A stretch of DNA of 64,000 nucleotides from positions 10,664,001 to 10,728,000 of the forward strand of contig CM034107.1 in NCBI GenBank assembly GCA_019914945.1. Reading direction: 5' to 3'. Below the pieces are notes generated by a model, which saw nothing but the letters and a program-made list of their open reading frames with translations, was not told the DNA's origin and made no database searches. The stretch is from Typha latifolia (taxonomy: Eukaryota; Streptophyta; Magnoliopsida; Poales; Typhaceae). The translations under genes were made by a program, and so were the position numbers. Shown piece by piece: positions 44,942-57,400 of the stretch. How positions within the stretch are numbered: the first letter of the stretch is position 1; each line of letters starts with the position of its first letter.

Positions 44942-47900
44942 ATGGCTACTGCAGTGGCGTGGGTCGAGAGCGCGACGAGCGCCTCGTTGATCGGTCCCGA
45001 TTGGGGGATCAACCTGGAGCTGTGTGACATTATTAACATGGATCCCAGGTGACGACTCTTGCTGTCTTTCGATTTCTTGATCTGTTTGATTTGATACTTT
45101 GTTCGTCAAAGTTGTCTCCTTTTTCTATATCTTGTTGTCTGGTAGATAAGGAGATGTTTGATTACTGTTTGTGCCTTGTGCACCTGAATTTAATGTGAAT
45201 TTGCTTTTGCATTTGAACCACAAGAAGGGATTTTCTAAATATTTGTAAATTAATCTTGTTTACACAAGTTGCAAGAAGTGGCAGGCAGTCATCTCTAATC
45301 TGTTGTGAGGTTGATTGCCTTCATTAATTTACTTCACATTAGATTAAAAATATTGGGAAATTTGCATATGACACCCTGCTTTTTAATGAAATTGTGATTT
45401 ACACCCTATATTTTTCACTGTTTGCAAGTCGAGTTCTATGATTTAATAAATATATGTAGAGAACACTCTATTATTAGATATGCTGATTGCAGATTAAGTT
45501 AACTATACTAGAAAGATTACGAGAATACCCTTAGCTAAGTTATGTTTATTCAATTTAACCAAACTCAATATAACTCAATCCAATCCAACTCAACCAAACC
45601 CAACCTTTACCTAACTGATATTAGGTTACCAAATCCATCTCAACTCAGAACACAAAACGTTCTAGAATTTGCTCATTTCAATTTTCATGTGGAGGAGAAG
45701 AGAGGTTCTCTTTATAAAAAAAACTAAAAGCCCAAGCTATGCCTAAATAAAAGTCTAAGCTATATCTAAATAAATACTAAACCCAAGCTATACCTAATAT
45801 GTGGAGAAGAAGAGAGTCACCGGAGGAGAAGAATTTCCCTTTTTTTGATCTGATCTAATTTGCTCAAGGAGGAAGAAGTAATTATGTTGTATCCAAAGAG
45901 AGAATAAGGAATAGAGAAAAAGATGATGAAGGAACTAAGAATATTTTAGTCATTTTTAAGAAATATATTCATTTTGATGGAATATTCTTATCTGCCCAAA
46001 CGATGTTAATTTAAAATTTTTAAATCTAACATAAGATATTTTCTGCACATATTTAGTAAATCATAGGACTCGATTTATAAATAGTAAAATTGTAGAGTAT
46101 AAATTACAATTTCGTTAAAAAACAGTGTATCATATGTAAATTTTCCAAGAATATTAGACGTTACAAATTAAATATTAATAAATTCTTCAGATATAGACTG
46201 TTTCCTCCCTTGAGTTACCATGATGTGGCCTACTTTTGATCATATGTGTTGTATTCTGCTTTGAGGATGCTTATAAAAGTCCTTAAATCTAAACTATTCC
46301 ATATGCATATATGGCATTGACGTGTTTGTGTCTGATCACCGAGAGAATTTCATATCCATTTTTAAGCTTTACATGATTGTCATTACATTATGCTGTTTGC
46401 TTCTTGAATGTAGTAATTAACGTTTGTGAATTTTCAATGAAGTGCAGACAGACTAAGGATGCCATTAAGTTGCTTAAGAAGCGTCTAGGAAGCAAGAATC
46501 CGAAAATACAGTTTCTGTCTCTCTTTGTGAGTATATTGCACTTCCTTTTTATATAATCTGTTAGCAATCTATTCTGTTTTGCTAATAATATTTTTTTTCT
46601 TATGAAAATTACTAATTCAGGTGTTGGAGGCTCTAAGTAAAAATTGCGGGGATTATGTTCACCAGCAAATTGTTGACCGTGATATATTACATGAAATGGT
46701 GAAAATAGTTAAGAAAAAGGTAGGAGTCTTTACCAATCAATACAACTTTACGAATCTACATCCTCCTCAGGTCTATATCAGTTTCTATAAGTTTACTTGT
46801 GCAGCCTGACTTAAATGTGAGAGAGAAGATATTGATTCTGATAAACACATGGAATGATGCTTTTGGAGGAGCAAGTGGAAGATATCCGGAGTACCATGCT
46901 GCATACCAAGAACTGAGGGTATAGCATACATCTTGTTCTTCCATTTTCCATTTATGTCTCTACATAAATGTTTTCTTTTCCCCTGCTGTTCTTTCAATAC
47001 TTTTTCAACTGTGTTTTTCCCATGTTTATCTTTTTGTGTCAGTATCGTCCCAGTTATCCCTCTGTCTTATCAAAGTACTAGTTGGAATTACCAGGTTTAC
47101 TCTTTGCATATCTGGTTTTTTCATCTAGTAGTGATGGCATAATGAAGCCTGCCTCCATTACCTCTCTGCTGTGAAGCTTATCTAGGACATGCTTTTTATT
47201 TACATTCACATATTTTGGAAAGAGCTGCTAAATCAATATATACATATGCTATATATATATAAATGGTAGATGGGTTAGGGCGACAAATGTGATATATGTT
47301 CCATAGAGTTGCATTCTCCTTTCACATTGATATGCTTTTTAGTGTAATGACATTTTCTTATTTGCTTAAATTTGTCAAAAGCACCAATACTGGGTGTTAG
47401 TAATATAATTTGTATTATATTACCAAGTCTCTCTTTTATATAGAATGTATTTGGATATACTTATGCTATACTAAACATGATTTTGATCGGCCTGTAACGG
47501 GGAGATACTAGAAATAAGAATTTGAAAAGTATGGTTTCAGATGGTAGTTTTATCATTTTAACCTCATGTGATTGAACTTATCTTACATTAAAAAAAAAGA
47601 TACATAAAGAAGGAGCTTTTCTTTATATAAGTTATACAAGTTTAAATCTCTTTCACATTATTACAGATATAAATTTTATTGATGGAATTTAAGTGGAAAG
47701 CTGAAGAAATTTGTGTATTTGGATTCACCTATACAAGCAGTCTTTTTGAACAATAACTCATGTTTCTTGCAAGTTTAAAGTTCGTATTTTAAATATATTT
47801 GTTCGTATTCTCCTATCTTCCATATATGCCTTAATTCTGCCTGCTCTGCTTCTCAGTAATATGTGGATCTCATCTTTTAGCTACTTCAGCAGACATCTTT

Positions 47901-50900
47901 TTCTCATGGCTGATTTAATTACATCGGTAAACTAAACCATGGCATAGCAGAATTTGATGCTCTTGTCTCTATAGGCTGCTGGAGTAGAATTTCCACCTCG
48001 TACAGATGAAACGGTACCATTGTTTATCCCTCCCCAAACTCATCCTGTGGGGCATCAGTCTGCTGAATTAACCTATGAAGATGCTGCTCTAGAAACTTCT
48101 CTTCAATCTGATGTTAATGCTCTGAGGTATCTTATTGGTATCTGCAAGGTAGTTATTGGCTTGTTCACGTTCAACGTTGTCTTTTGTAGACTCTTGAGCG
48201 TAGCCTGGTTCTCTCCAGCTAGGCTCATTTATGTCCCCTCGTTGTGTTTATGTTTTGATAAACCAACATTTTCGACAGGAGAACTTTATACTTAATTTAG
48301 AAACTCTGAAGCACTGGCAAAATGGCTTTGTGGCTTCCAACTTGTATCTTTTTACTCCGACATCGTGAAGGAATAAACATTTCTTTTTTACTTTATGCAG
48401 CTCAGATGACATTCAAAATGCTCGAGAGATAGCAGATGTATTAGCTGATATGCTTAATGCTTTGGATCATAAAAATCCTCAGGTAGTTTTCTCCTGTAGA
48501 TTGCCTTGGAATATTCAAAGGCCATTATGAAATTCAACATTTTTCTTACAGAATTGTACATTGAGAAAACTCTCCGTGTTTGTTCAAATGATTTATCTAG
48601 GATCAATATGTAGATTATGTAAACTAGCTTCCATTTACTACTAAAAGTTCTTATAGTATTTTCAATTTTATTGGCGTTGATGTTTAGTTGATAGTTTTGT
48701 CCGTTTACCAATCAGAAAAAATTTGAACAGCGGCAGTGAAGATATTGCTTTTGGAGTGATCTAGTTTTTGCAGAATTACTTTAGCAAGCCTTTTGTCATT
48801 TGAGTGCACTTGTCACTTTCTTATAGAGGTTTTTCTTAAAACTAATTTGGGAATCTGCTTAAGGACAACAAGCATTGTTTAGAAAAAAAGAAATGCTCAG
48901 TAGAGCCATGATGGCTTAGCAAGTATACTTGTCAAAACTTGAGAACGATGGAAACAGTGAATAATTTTTTGTCATTCGCTGCAGTGAAGTTAGGTAACCT
49001 TGGTTGTTAGGGAGCTTGAAAAGGAAAGGCAGCTGAAATTTAACTGAAAAGTCTGAAAGAAGGATAGTAGGAAAGTTCTAGTGGTTGAGGATTTGGTGAT
49101 TTTCAAAGATAAAAAATTCTAGAGGCAAATGTGAAACTTGTTTTTTAAGTATTAGTGTAAGACTTGATACTATGGCTTAGTAGTAGATAGGACGAGTGAA
49201 TATGCACTTACAACTGAGTATTTTTAGGACAAACCTTTACTTCATGTGATTTTTAACAGGTAGAAAGTATCACAAGGTTTCACTGATTTTCAATATGGTC
49301 AGAGATAATATCGATCTATTCTCACAGTGCATGTACTTTGGTGCATGAATCTAATTTATTTAGTTAGTTTTTTTTTTCTATTGATCATATAAAGCCACCT
49401 CACCTAGTACTTAAATAGTTAAATCATTCTTGATATTCAATTCAATGAACAATTTGTCTTTCTACTTACTGCCTTGTGGACCCAAACAGGCGACACATTG
49501 TCAAAGTAGGAACATAAAAAAGCAGGGCCTCTTCCTCTTTCCAGGAGTTTGTTCGAGGTCCCTTTGCTAGAATGCAATTTATTGGTTCTTCATATGCTAA
49601 CCCATTGTTTTACCTATCATGAAGATGTTTGTCTACTGTTTGGTTGGCAACAGAAGGATCTTGTTTTCGAAGAAATAGGCTCCCTCCCTCCCTCTCAACA
49701 TAGGCAATTTTATTGGGAGCAAATTGTCACATAAAAAACAGTCAGGTTTTCTTTGTTAATTACTGTAGTCATGTTTATTTGAATAAATATGCTCTAAAAA
49801 GCAAGCCAAGTCATAGTAGTGTTTTGGAATTATGAAGGTTGATGTTATTGCAAAACATGAGTTGGCCCCTTCCAGCAGTGACAGACACCAAGCAGCCTAA
49901 TTGATTAGCTGGATTGACACTACTTTCTGTACATTAAAAAAAATAGTTTGACTCTTCTGAATCTGAACTATTTTTGCAAACTATAACATGCTTCTCATTG
50001 CAGGATCTAAAACAAGATGTTATTGTTGAGCTTGTAGAGCAGTGCCGCACTTATCAAAAGCGAGTCATGGATCTCGTGAATAACACTGTGTATGGATGTA
50101 GTTTATGTTTATCTATTCTGAAAATATTATCCGTTGGAACTATACCATTAAATTGATAATTTTACTGTCGCTAATCTGCAGGGATGAGGGACATTTATTT
50201 CAGTATCTGGCTTTAAATGATCACTTGCAGCATGTACTTGAACGACATGATAACATAGCAAAAGGAAGTCCTCCCACCAGCGGAGCATTAGTGGATACTT
50301 CTGTCCCTGCTGTTAATGTAAATCAGGGAACTCATACTGGTGGAACTACACTGGCGTCCGTTGCCCCTATCATTAATGTAAACCATGAGGATGATGAGTT
50401 GGAGGATGATCTTGCTCAACTTTCACGCAGGTATTGTATTAGGTTTCTATATTTTCTTATGGAGCCTTATTCTTTCAATGGACGGTGTTCTTTTAAGAAA
50501 GTTTATAGGAGGAAGAAGAATTGCATAGATAATAAACATCTTATTGTAATAGAATTTTTTTTCTTGTCAAGTAGGAATTGTAATCAGTATAAGATGGAGC
50601 TGAAATAGTATATTAAAACTCACTGTCACCATTAATTAATAATCATGATCATGTTATGCATATTCATTTTGTATAACATGTTGTCGCATTGGCAAGAAAA
50701 GTTACCTCACTGTCCAATTGGAATGCAAGGTAATGATCATCCAATGGTGCATTATTGTCATGACTCTCTTTATCGGAGCATTTCAAACCTCTCCATGGAA
50801 AGGTTGCAAATGCTATCTCTGAAAGTGCCTGAATTCAATTATTATGGTACATATACACACAATGATGACCAAGTAAATGAAATATGAAATCTCATCTTAC

Positions 50901-52037
50901 ATAGTCTGTTTGTAGATATTTCTTCATAGTGCTGAAAGTGTGCGTCTTAAGATTAATGTCTTCATCTTGTAACACCTACATAGTGCTGAATGTATGTCTT
51001 TTCCCACAGGTCTGTTTGTAGACATTTCTTAACTGCTTAGTGGACTGTAGTACAGTTTAAAATCATGAACTGCATTCTGTAGCATACACATTAGTATTCT
51101 TAGTTCTTAAATTGGTGCCAGACTTCCATCATCTAGTTGTAGTTGCCAGCATTTATTCTATAAATGCTAGCCATTTACATGTCTCAAATAATTTGGTGTG
51201 AGCAAAGTTTGTGCGCTTAACACACCTTTTCTTTAACTCCATTATTCTAGGAGTGCAAGGGACAGTGCAGCAGAGCAGAGAAGGAAATCTTATAATGAGA
51301 ATGTATATACAAGCCCTCTGATTCCTCCACCACAACCGTCATCAAAGAAGCCAGTTGGCATGGAGTTAGGCGTAGTTGATTTTCTCAGCAAAAATGCCTG
51401 CAGATCAGAAAGACCATCTGATGCCCACCCCAGCGTACCTTCTCAGTCCGACTTACCTCCTCCACCACCATTGTCAAAGAAACCAGTTAGCACAGAGTTA
51501 GGTGAAGTCGATTTTCTCAGTGGGAATGCCTACAGATTAGAAAGACCATCTGATGCCCACCCCAGCACACCTTCTCAGCCCAACTTACCTGTATCTTCCC
51601 TTCCCACAAATAGCATCTCAACTCCATCATCTGTGTTCCACAGTCTACCCAAATATGACGAGCCTGTTCAATCAACAAAGAGTACTGCAGTTGATCTTCC
51701 AAAGGCACCTTGGGAAACACAATCTGCTTGTTCTTTACCTCCACCTCCTGCAAAATATGGTCAAAGGCAGCAATACTTTCAGCAGCAGGCTTTATCTAGT
51801 GGAAAGCCAGGACCAACTTACAATGGACTGCTAACGCCAACTCAAAACTTGTCTCTGGGTGAGAGACACACTAATGGTAATCAACAGCACATCCCACATC
51901 ATTTGCATGGTCAGGACACATCACCCACAACCAAACAAGGCAAAACTGAGGATTTACTTTTCAAAGATCTGGTTGATGTCGCAAAGGACAGATCATCTCC
52001 TTCATATAAGAGACCGCTAAGTCGTAGAACTCGATGA
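44942..52037 (+). CDS. TOM1-like VHS-GAT protein (TOL3-type, ESCRT-0-like ubiquitin receptor)
   Basis: Nine coding exons: 44942-45048, 46448-46526, 46621-46719, 46805-46918, 47975-48126, 48401-48482, 50004-50089, 50182-50430, 51251-52037; 584 aa. The VHS domain (about 10-140) contains [53 protein letters not shown] and [16 protein letters not shown]. The GAT domain (about 185-275) contains [34 protein letters not shown] and [15 protein letters not shown]. Plants lack canonical ESCRT-0; TOL proteins bind ubiquitinated cargo at the plasma membrane and endosomes and pass it to ESCRT-I for vacuolar sorting. The NMDPRQTKDA and [12 protein letters not shown] words and the VDFLSGNAY motif place it nearer TOL3/4/5 than TOL6/9. 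The long disordered tail carries a 44-residue tandem duplication (about 353-440) and Pro-rich stretches. The exon 7 donor must be GT followed by GTATGG to keep frame. Intron 1 holds a MITE. Confidence 0.93.
45355..46146. repeat. MITE with about 105-bp terminal inverted repeats, in TOM1-like intron 1
   Basis: The left arm GGAAATTTGCATATGACACC..AATGAAATTGTGATTTACAC..GTCGAGTTCTATGATTTA is the reverse complement of the right arm (46041-46146), at roughly 80 percent identity by eye over about 105 bases. About 790 bp in total. An AATATT word flanks both sides and may be a target duplication. A related solo arm sits at 1.2 kb. Confidence 0.75.
51342..51605 (+). repeat. 132-bp in-frame tandem duplication in the last TOM1-like exon
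   Basis: TCAAAGAAGCCAGTTGGCA at 51342 and TCAAAGAAACCAGTTAGCA at 51474 begin two copies 132 bases (44 codons) apart. Both encode [29 protein letters not shown] with about ten amino-acid differences. Confidence 0.92.
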
Positions 52038-54413
52038 TTGACTTCCAGCTTTGACGTTGCCTAGTACTTATACACTTGCTTCACCAGGTTTTTTCTACTA
52101 AAGAACAGGAATCCTGGTTTGTTGAATAAAGAGCGAGTTTAGTGTGTCATAGGTTTCCTCGGTTGATTATTTTGTGAAATATGTACATCTTTAGCTTACC
52201 ATTTTATGAGAGATATTTATCTTGCTCATATTTGTGACTTGTCACGTGTCATGGGTAATTTTTTCTACATCTCCTGACGTCTATCTCATGGTGTAATTAT
52301 GCCTTGTGTTATTGATTGTATATGAGATATCCTGCTTCTATGAGGTTGCCAGTTTTCAAGCTTAATTGTGAAGCATTTCAGAGTTCCTATAGGTATAACT
52401 TTTTTGAAATATCTATCATCCAGCTATAACTCTACGGTGAGACCAGTCTGTTAAAAGTTTCAAATCTTTCTAGGGTTTGAGACTGCCATTTCATTTTCAG
52501 ATATATGGATTGGTTGGTGTGCTTGATTTTATGTATCCATATACTTGTACAATATCTACATATTGTATTTAGGTTTGCGTTCTAAATTTTGCATCATTAA
52601 CTGTTTGAAGCAGGATTATTTGTGAGTTAGTTGGTGCGTTAACTCACAAGTCCATTAATTAACTTCGTGAAAGAATTCTCTTTGTGTGAATCTATTTGTT
52701 GGTTGAGCATATAGCCATATACACACAATATGCAGCAAATTATATCTTTTGTATACACAATATGAGTTTATACTTTGACTATCCTTCTAATCACAGATTA
52801 AAAAAAATCTTGTTCTGGTCTCGTATCCGAGGCATTGATGCCAATTATGGTTCATATATATTGACATTGGAGATCAAAATTTTGATGTGTTAGCCAAACG
52901 TTTTGCTGGCTGGACAATTCTCAAAGCTTTACCGAGTAAATGTTAGCCACATAGAAGGAGGTAAACAAGATAAATGGAAAGAAAAATGCACAAGGAAATG
53001 TAATACAAGTTTCAGATAAAACGTTTTGCTCTATTACAAGTGAAAGACTAAGATAATTACAGGGAGAAAATAGACCAACTGTTTCCGAGACCACCGCAAT
53101 TGGTTCGAGAGAAAGAGCAGCCATGCACAATGCAACAGCAGCCTGGAGAAAACTGAAGAGAAAACAGGTTAGAAAGGGAAGTTACACAACAACAACAGTA
53201 TCACCTATTGTTGAGTTGACATATACATAAACATCTCCTAAAATGTAATACAGACTATTGAAGCTACAGCAATGAAACTTCTAAAAACATTGCTGATTGT
53301 TTAGTCGTCACGAATGAAACCACATATGCAGTAGACAACTCCATATGCTAGTGCATATAGGTAAGTAGACTATAAGAACTGAATTGATGAAAGTTCTCTC
53401 AATATTCAAGGATATGTAGTAAGGAAACAGGAAACCAGAAAAAAGAACAATGACAGCATACATTGTCAACTCTTCTTACATATCAAATTTGTCAATTTGC
53501 CGTACAACACTATTAAGAAAGATTGCAAATACAAAAGAAGGAATAACAAAAATGAGGGAGAAACTCCTGCAGCCATGATGTATACGCAGAACTCATAAAA
53601 TCAATGTACAAATATCAAATGAACCCATTTTCCCTGATCTTTCTCTGGTGAGGAATTCCTGCCTTGAGCTCATTGGTTAAAGCTAAAGAAGTTTACAAAG
53701 CATTCATGGCAGTATATCATAGAAGTGCTCATGTTGAGCTAATTGTTACACATGTGAACGCAACAGGGTCCATATGCATCAAAGCTTATCCTTGTTCCCA
53801 GAGTAAATGGAAACAAGCAGCCAAATTTTAGTACTATCGTTATAAATTTGTTGCATGCAAACTTAAATTTTACCCAGAAATCTTGTCTAAAATTTACTAT
53901 TTAAGAAGTGGCAGTATGGCATCGAAATATGGGTTCACATATATTATATTTGCAAAGTCAAACCATTAAGATTGAGCAAACATCTGGAAAATAATATTTT
54001 ATATAAACCTAATTTGCTCACTAAGATCAATGTGCTTCTTCTGAAACTATGAACTATGAAACAACTAGCAGGTTCCAAACTTTATGAAACAAGATACCAA
54101 ACTGGTTGCACTTTGTACAAGATCTTTATTGTCAATCTAAAAAGGGGTCTAAATCTCTTGAACTTCAGAAACTTCAACTCAAAGAATCAGATCCAAAAGG
54201 AAAAGTACAAGGAAGACCAAGAACAATTAGTCAATTACCTTTACTAAGGCCAGATGTCTACAGCAGCTGTTTGACCAAAAAATATTTATTTGTTTATTGC
54301 CAACTGAAACAATATATTGAAGGAAAAAAAGTCCTATCAAGCCAACAAAAATTTTACCTTCACAACTTTGAGCAAGTTGAAAGGGTATCTGGTGTCAGAG
54401 CATACCCTCTTGA
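52038..54413. other. Intergenic between convergent TOM1-like and GPN2 genes
   Basis: 3' UTR of the TOM1-like gene (52038 to about 52600) and probably that of the GPN2 gene (below 54413). A minus-strand frame at 52921-53130 and other short ORFs show no family resemblance; alternative 3' UTR exons of the GPN2 gene are possible here. No gene supported. Confidence 0.5.
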
Positions 54414-57400
54414 TTAGCCTTGAAAATGTTCATCATCCTTCATATATTTTTCCTGCACTGCTGCTGTTGTAACTGCCTGTCAAGGTGAAGCACTTGGAAA
54501 TTGGAAGAACATAAGGAGACAGTATTTTATTACATAACCATCAGTAGACCATGCACTGTAAACTTAACAGTCATGACTCATCTATATCAGTTAGACAGAA
54601 GTGCTTTATAGTTTACATAGCACATACCTGAACTGCAGAAAGAAAATCACCAGCAGAGATAGTTTAGAAATTTTATGATAACAACTAAAAGGTACCTCAC
54701 AGTCTTTCGGTTTTCCCCTAAAATTAGGTAACTTTACAATTCTTTGTATCCACCCAAGAGTAATCCCCTCGGATCAGTCATGCAGTGAACACATCATTCA
54801 GAAAAATAGAAGTGCTTTGCTTGGACACTAAACAACTTATATTAGAGTCCTTTTCACATAATAGATTGCCCTTTTAATTTACATATCTGCAAAAGACTGT
54901 AACATATAATCAGACACATTACATCAGCTCTTCAAGTATAAGATAGATGAACTGTTGCAGCTTTCAGGTACAGTTTAGATCTTGCAATCGTTACATGTAT
55001 CAAAAGCTAGCATGTGTCAAAAGGCAACATGTACAAAAGCTAACAATGGCATTACCTGGGTCATTTTCATGATTTGGTGAATATTAAGATTTAAGAGTAT
55101 TTAGAAAGTCAGATTGTTGCCTTTTTCAGGGAAGTTGCATTTCACAACTTTTCACAATTTATACATCCTACCTTTTCAGGATTTACATTTTGAACCTCAT
55201 GTTTGGACTCTATTCTATGAAAACACTCCAACTTAACCTTGACCATCACAAAGGTATCAACGAAAGAATATTATATCAGATCTTCCGAATATATCCTACC
55301 TATCTTTCTGGAAGGATCTTCCTCTAAAAGGATACAAGATGGTTTTCCAAAAATAAAGTTCAACTCTAATGGGATATTTTGTTTCGCATACATTTCCAAC
55401 AATTTGATTAAATGGGAATAAAATCTCAAACATGGGCACAAAAAATACACTGAAAAATGTAAGATTTGGACCTATAAATTTGTGGAAATTTAAGGTATGA
55501 AATGTAATTTCTCCTTTCTTTAACATAGCCATGAACCTAACTTCTTGAAGAAATCGATGTATTGGTGCAACATATTTCAACGCCTTTTAAGTTTCTAAGT
55601 TTAACATCAGGATGATTCCTACTTTATATATCATAATATCAGAGGGTCTTGAATCTTTATATAGAATTTAACTGAAAGGTGTGCATTCTGATTTATCTTT
55701 TTCCGGTAGGAACTACTATGGACCTTGAATAGCACTTCCCCAGAAACAATATATTTGTTGGTCATCACCACAGAAATGTACAGATAATAATAGAGTAAGG
55801 AGGATGAACCATTAAAAAAGGATATCTATAGTAGTCCCAGTCAAGAGGCGCTGCAGCAATTTTGCTAAATTCAACGACACTGCCCTCTATGCTAGAAAAT
55901 ATATATCCATTACTTTTATCTATCAACTTCACAAGATTTCCAACGCTTTCTTTGTCCTGGAAACAGATCGTTTATGTCCAACCTGTAACTGCATTTACTT
56001 ACCAAATGTAAAATTGTACATAAAAAGAATAGGCATACAGACCTGAATGTCTAAAGTTGAGAAGTTGACCAGGCCAAAATCTTCAATAACATCGCAGAGC
56101 TCCTTAGTGAGTTTACTGTGGTCAGTTTAGCTAAGGATCAACATATTGATACTATGTTTACATGAAAAAATTATCATTTTGTTAGCAATTATAGCAACAA
56201 TTGGAATTCAAGCAGAAGGAATTCTTGGATCAAGCTATAAGTATCTTCATATATACGGATGTACCTAAACCATCTTCATAAAAGATGCTTCACTTCAATC
56301 TTTTAGGTAAAAGAAACTACCAGTATATGTCATATGTTACTCCAAAAATAGTGAATCACCAAACACTAATACAAAGTTTTAGTAAGCCAAAGAATCATAA
56401 AACAGGTACTCCAAACTTTGATTGCAAACTCAGTCTATAAATGAACTACCCTCCCTAGCTAGTGTCTAACATCATCGGCAATTTCATAGCTAAGTCAATC
56501 TGGTATAACAGAAAAATTCCAACAGAATCTTACAAGTCGTGAAATAGCACTTTGTCAGAAGATTGTTTCTCTTCAGGACTAAACATCACTACTACAACAC
56601 TATGCCTCCTATATTAGCTTGTTTGATTGGCCCATGCCTTAAAGATAAAAGATATCCCTCTCTCCGATTTAGATTTTCCAATGGTTTGTCCTAAACTCTA
56701 GAAGACTAAAAACCATTTTTCATAAACAAGCCAAGAGGAAATGGAAATTGACACTGCTGTTACAGTTTCGCACTATAATCTCAAATATATTATTAAAAAG
56801 ATATTCTATCTTAAGAGGATTACGACAATGATGGATAACTTAAAATTAAGTTGCTTCTGGTCTATTATCAATGAATTTAATCCCGCGAGGTATAACCAGA
56901 TTCTAATCATATAGACATGTTGGAGATTATATGTTGCCATCCGCAGGCATATTTTAATAAGGAACCAAAGAGCTAAACAGCAACTTGACAGAATAGGCTA
57001 ACAACAAACAATATCAAGCCAACATGCCTAAATTGCCGACAGAAATCAATAAACAAAAAAACCTGCAGGAAGCATAGAGAAAAATGCACCTGTACTTAGC
57101 TGAACGAGGATCCTGATCAAGATGGCGTTGTAAATAAGATAGATCTTCAACATCAGTGTAGAAGTCAAGGTTGAAAGCTGCCAAAGAAAAGTATCAACCT
57201 AAGTACTCCAGTTTAAAGTTAAAAAACTATAGACCATAAATTACGACCACATATTCACCTCAAAACTACAAGAGATAGATAATACCTAGTTTTCCATAGC
57301 TCTCGATGAGGTCAATCTTAGACAGAACATTGATATGAGGGAGTTCCAAATGTAACATTGTTGATAGAGAAAGAAGCAAGGCACTCACATATTTCCCAGG

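Noticed and set aside
55810..55956. GT-AG reading of the last GPN2 intron with a GTTCAT donor, giving [20 protein letters not shown]
   Set aside because: It stays in frame but inserts residues not seen in the family and ignores strong U12 AT-AC signals 16 bases earlier.
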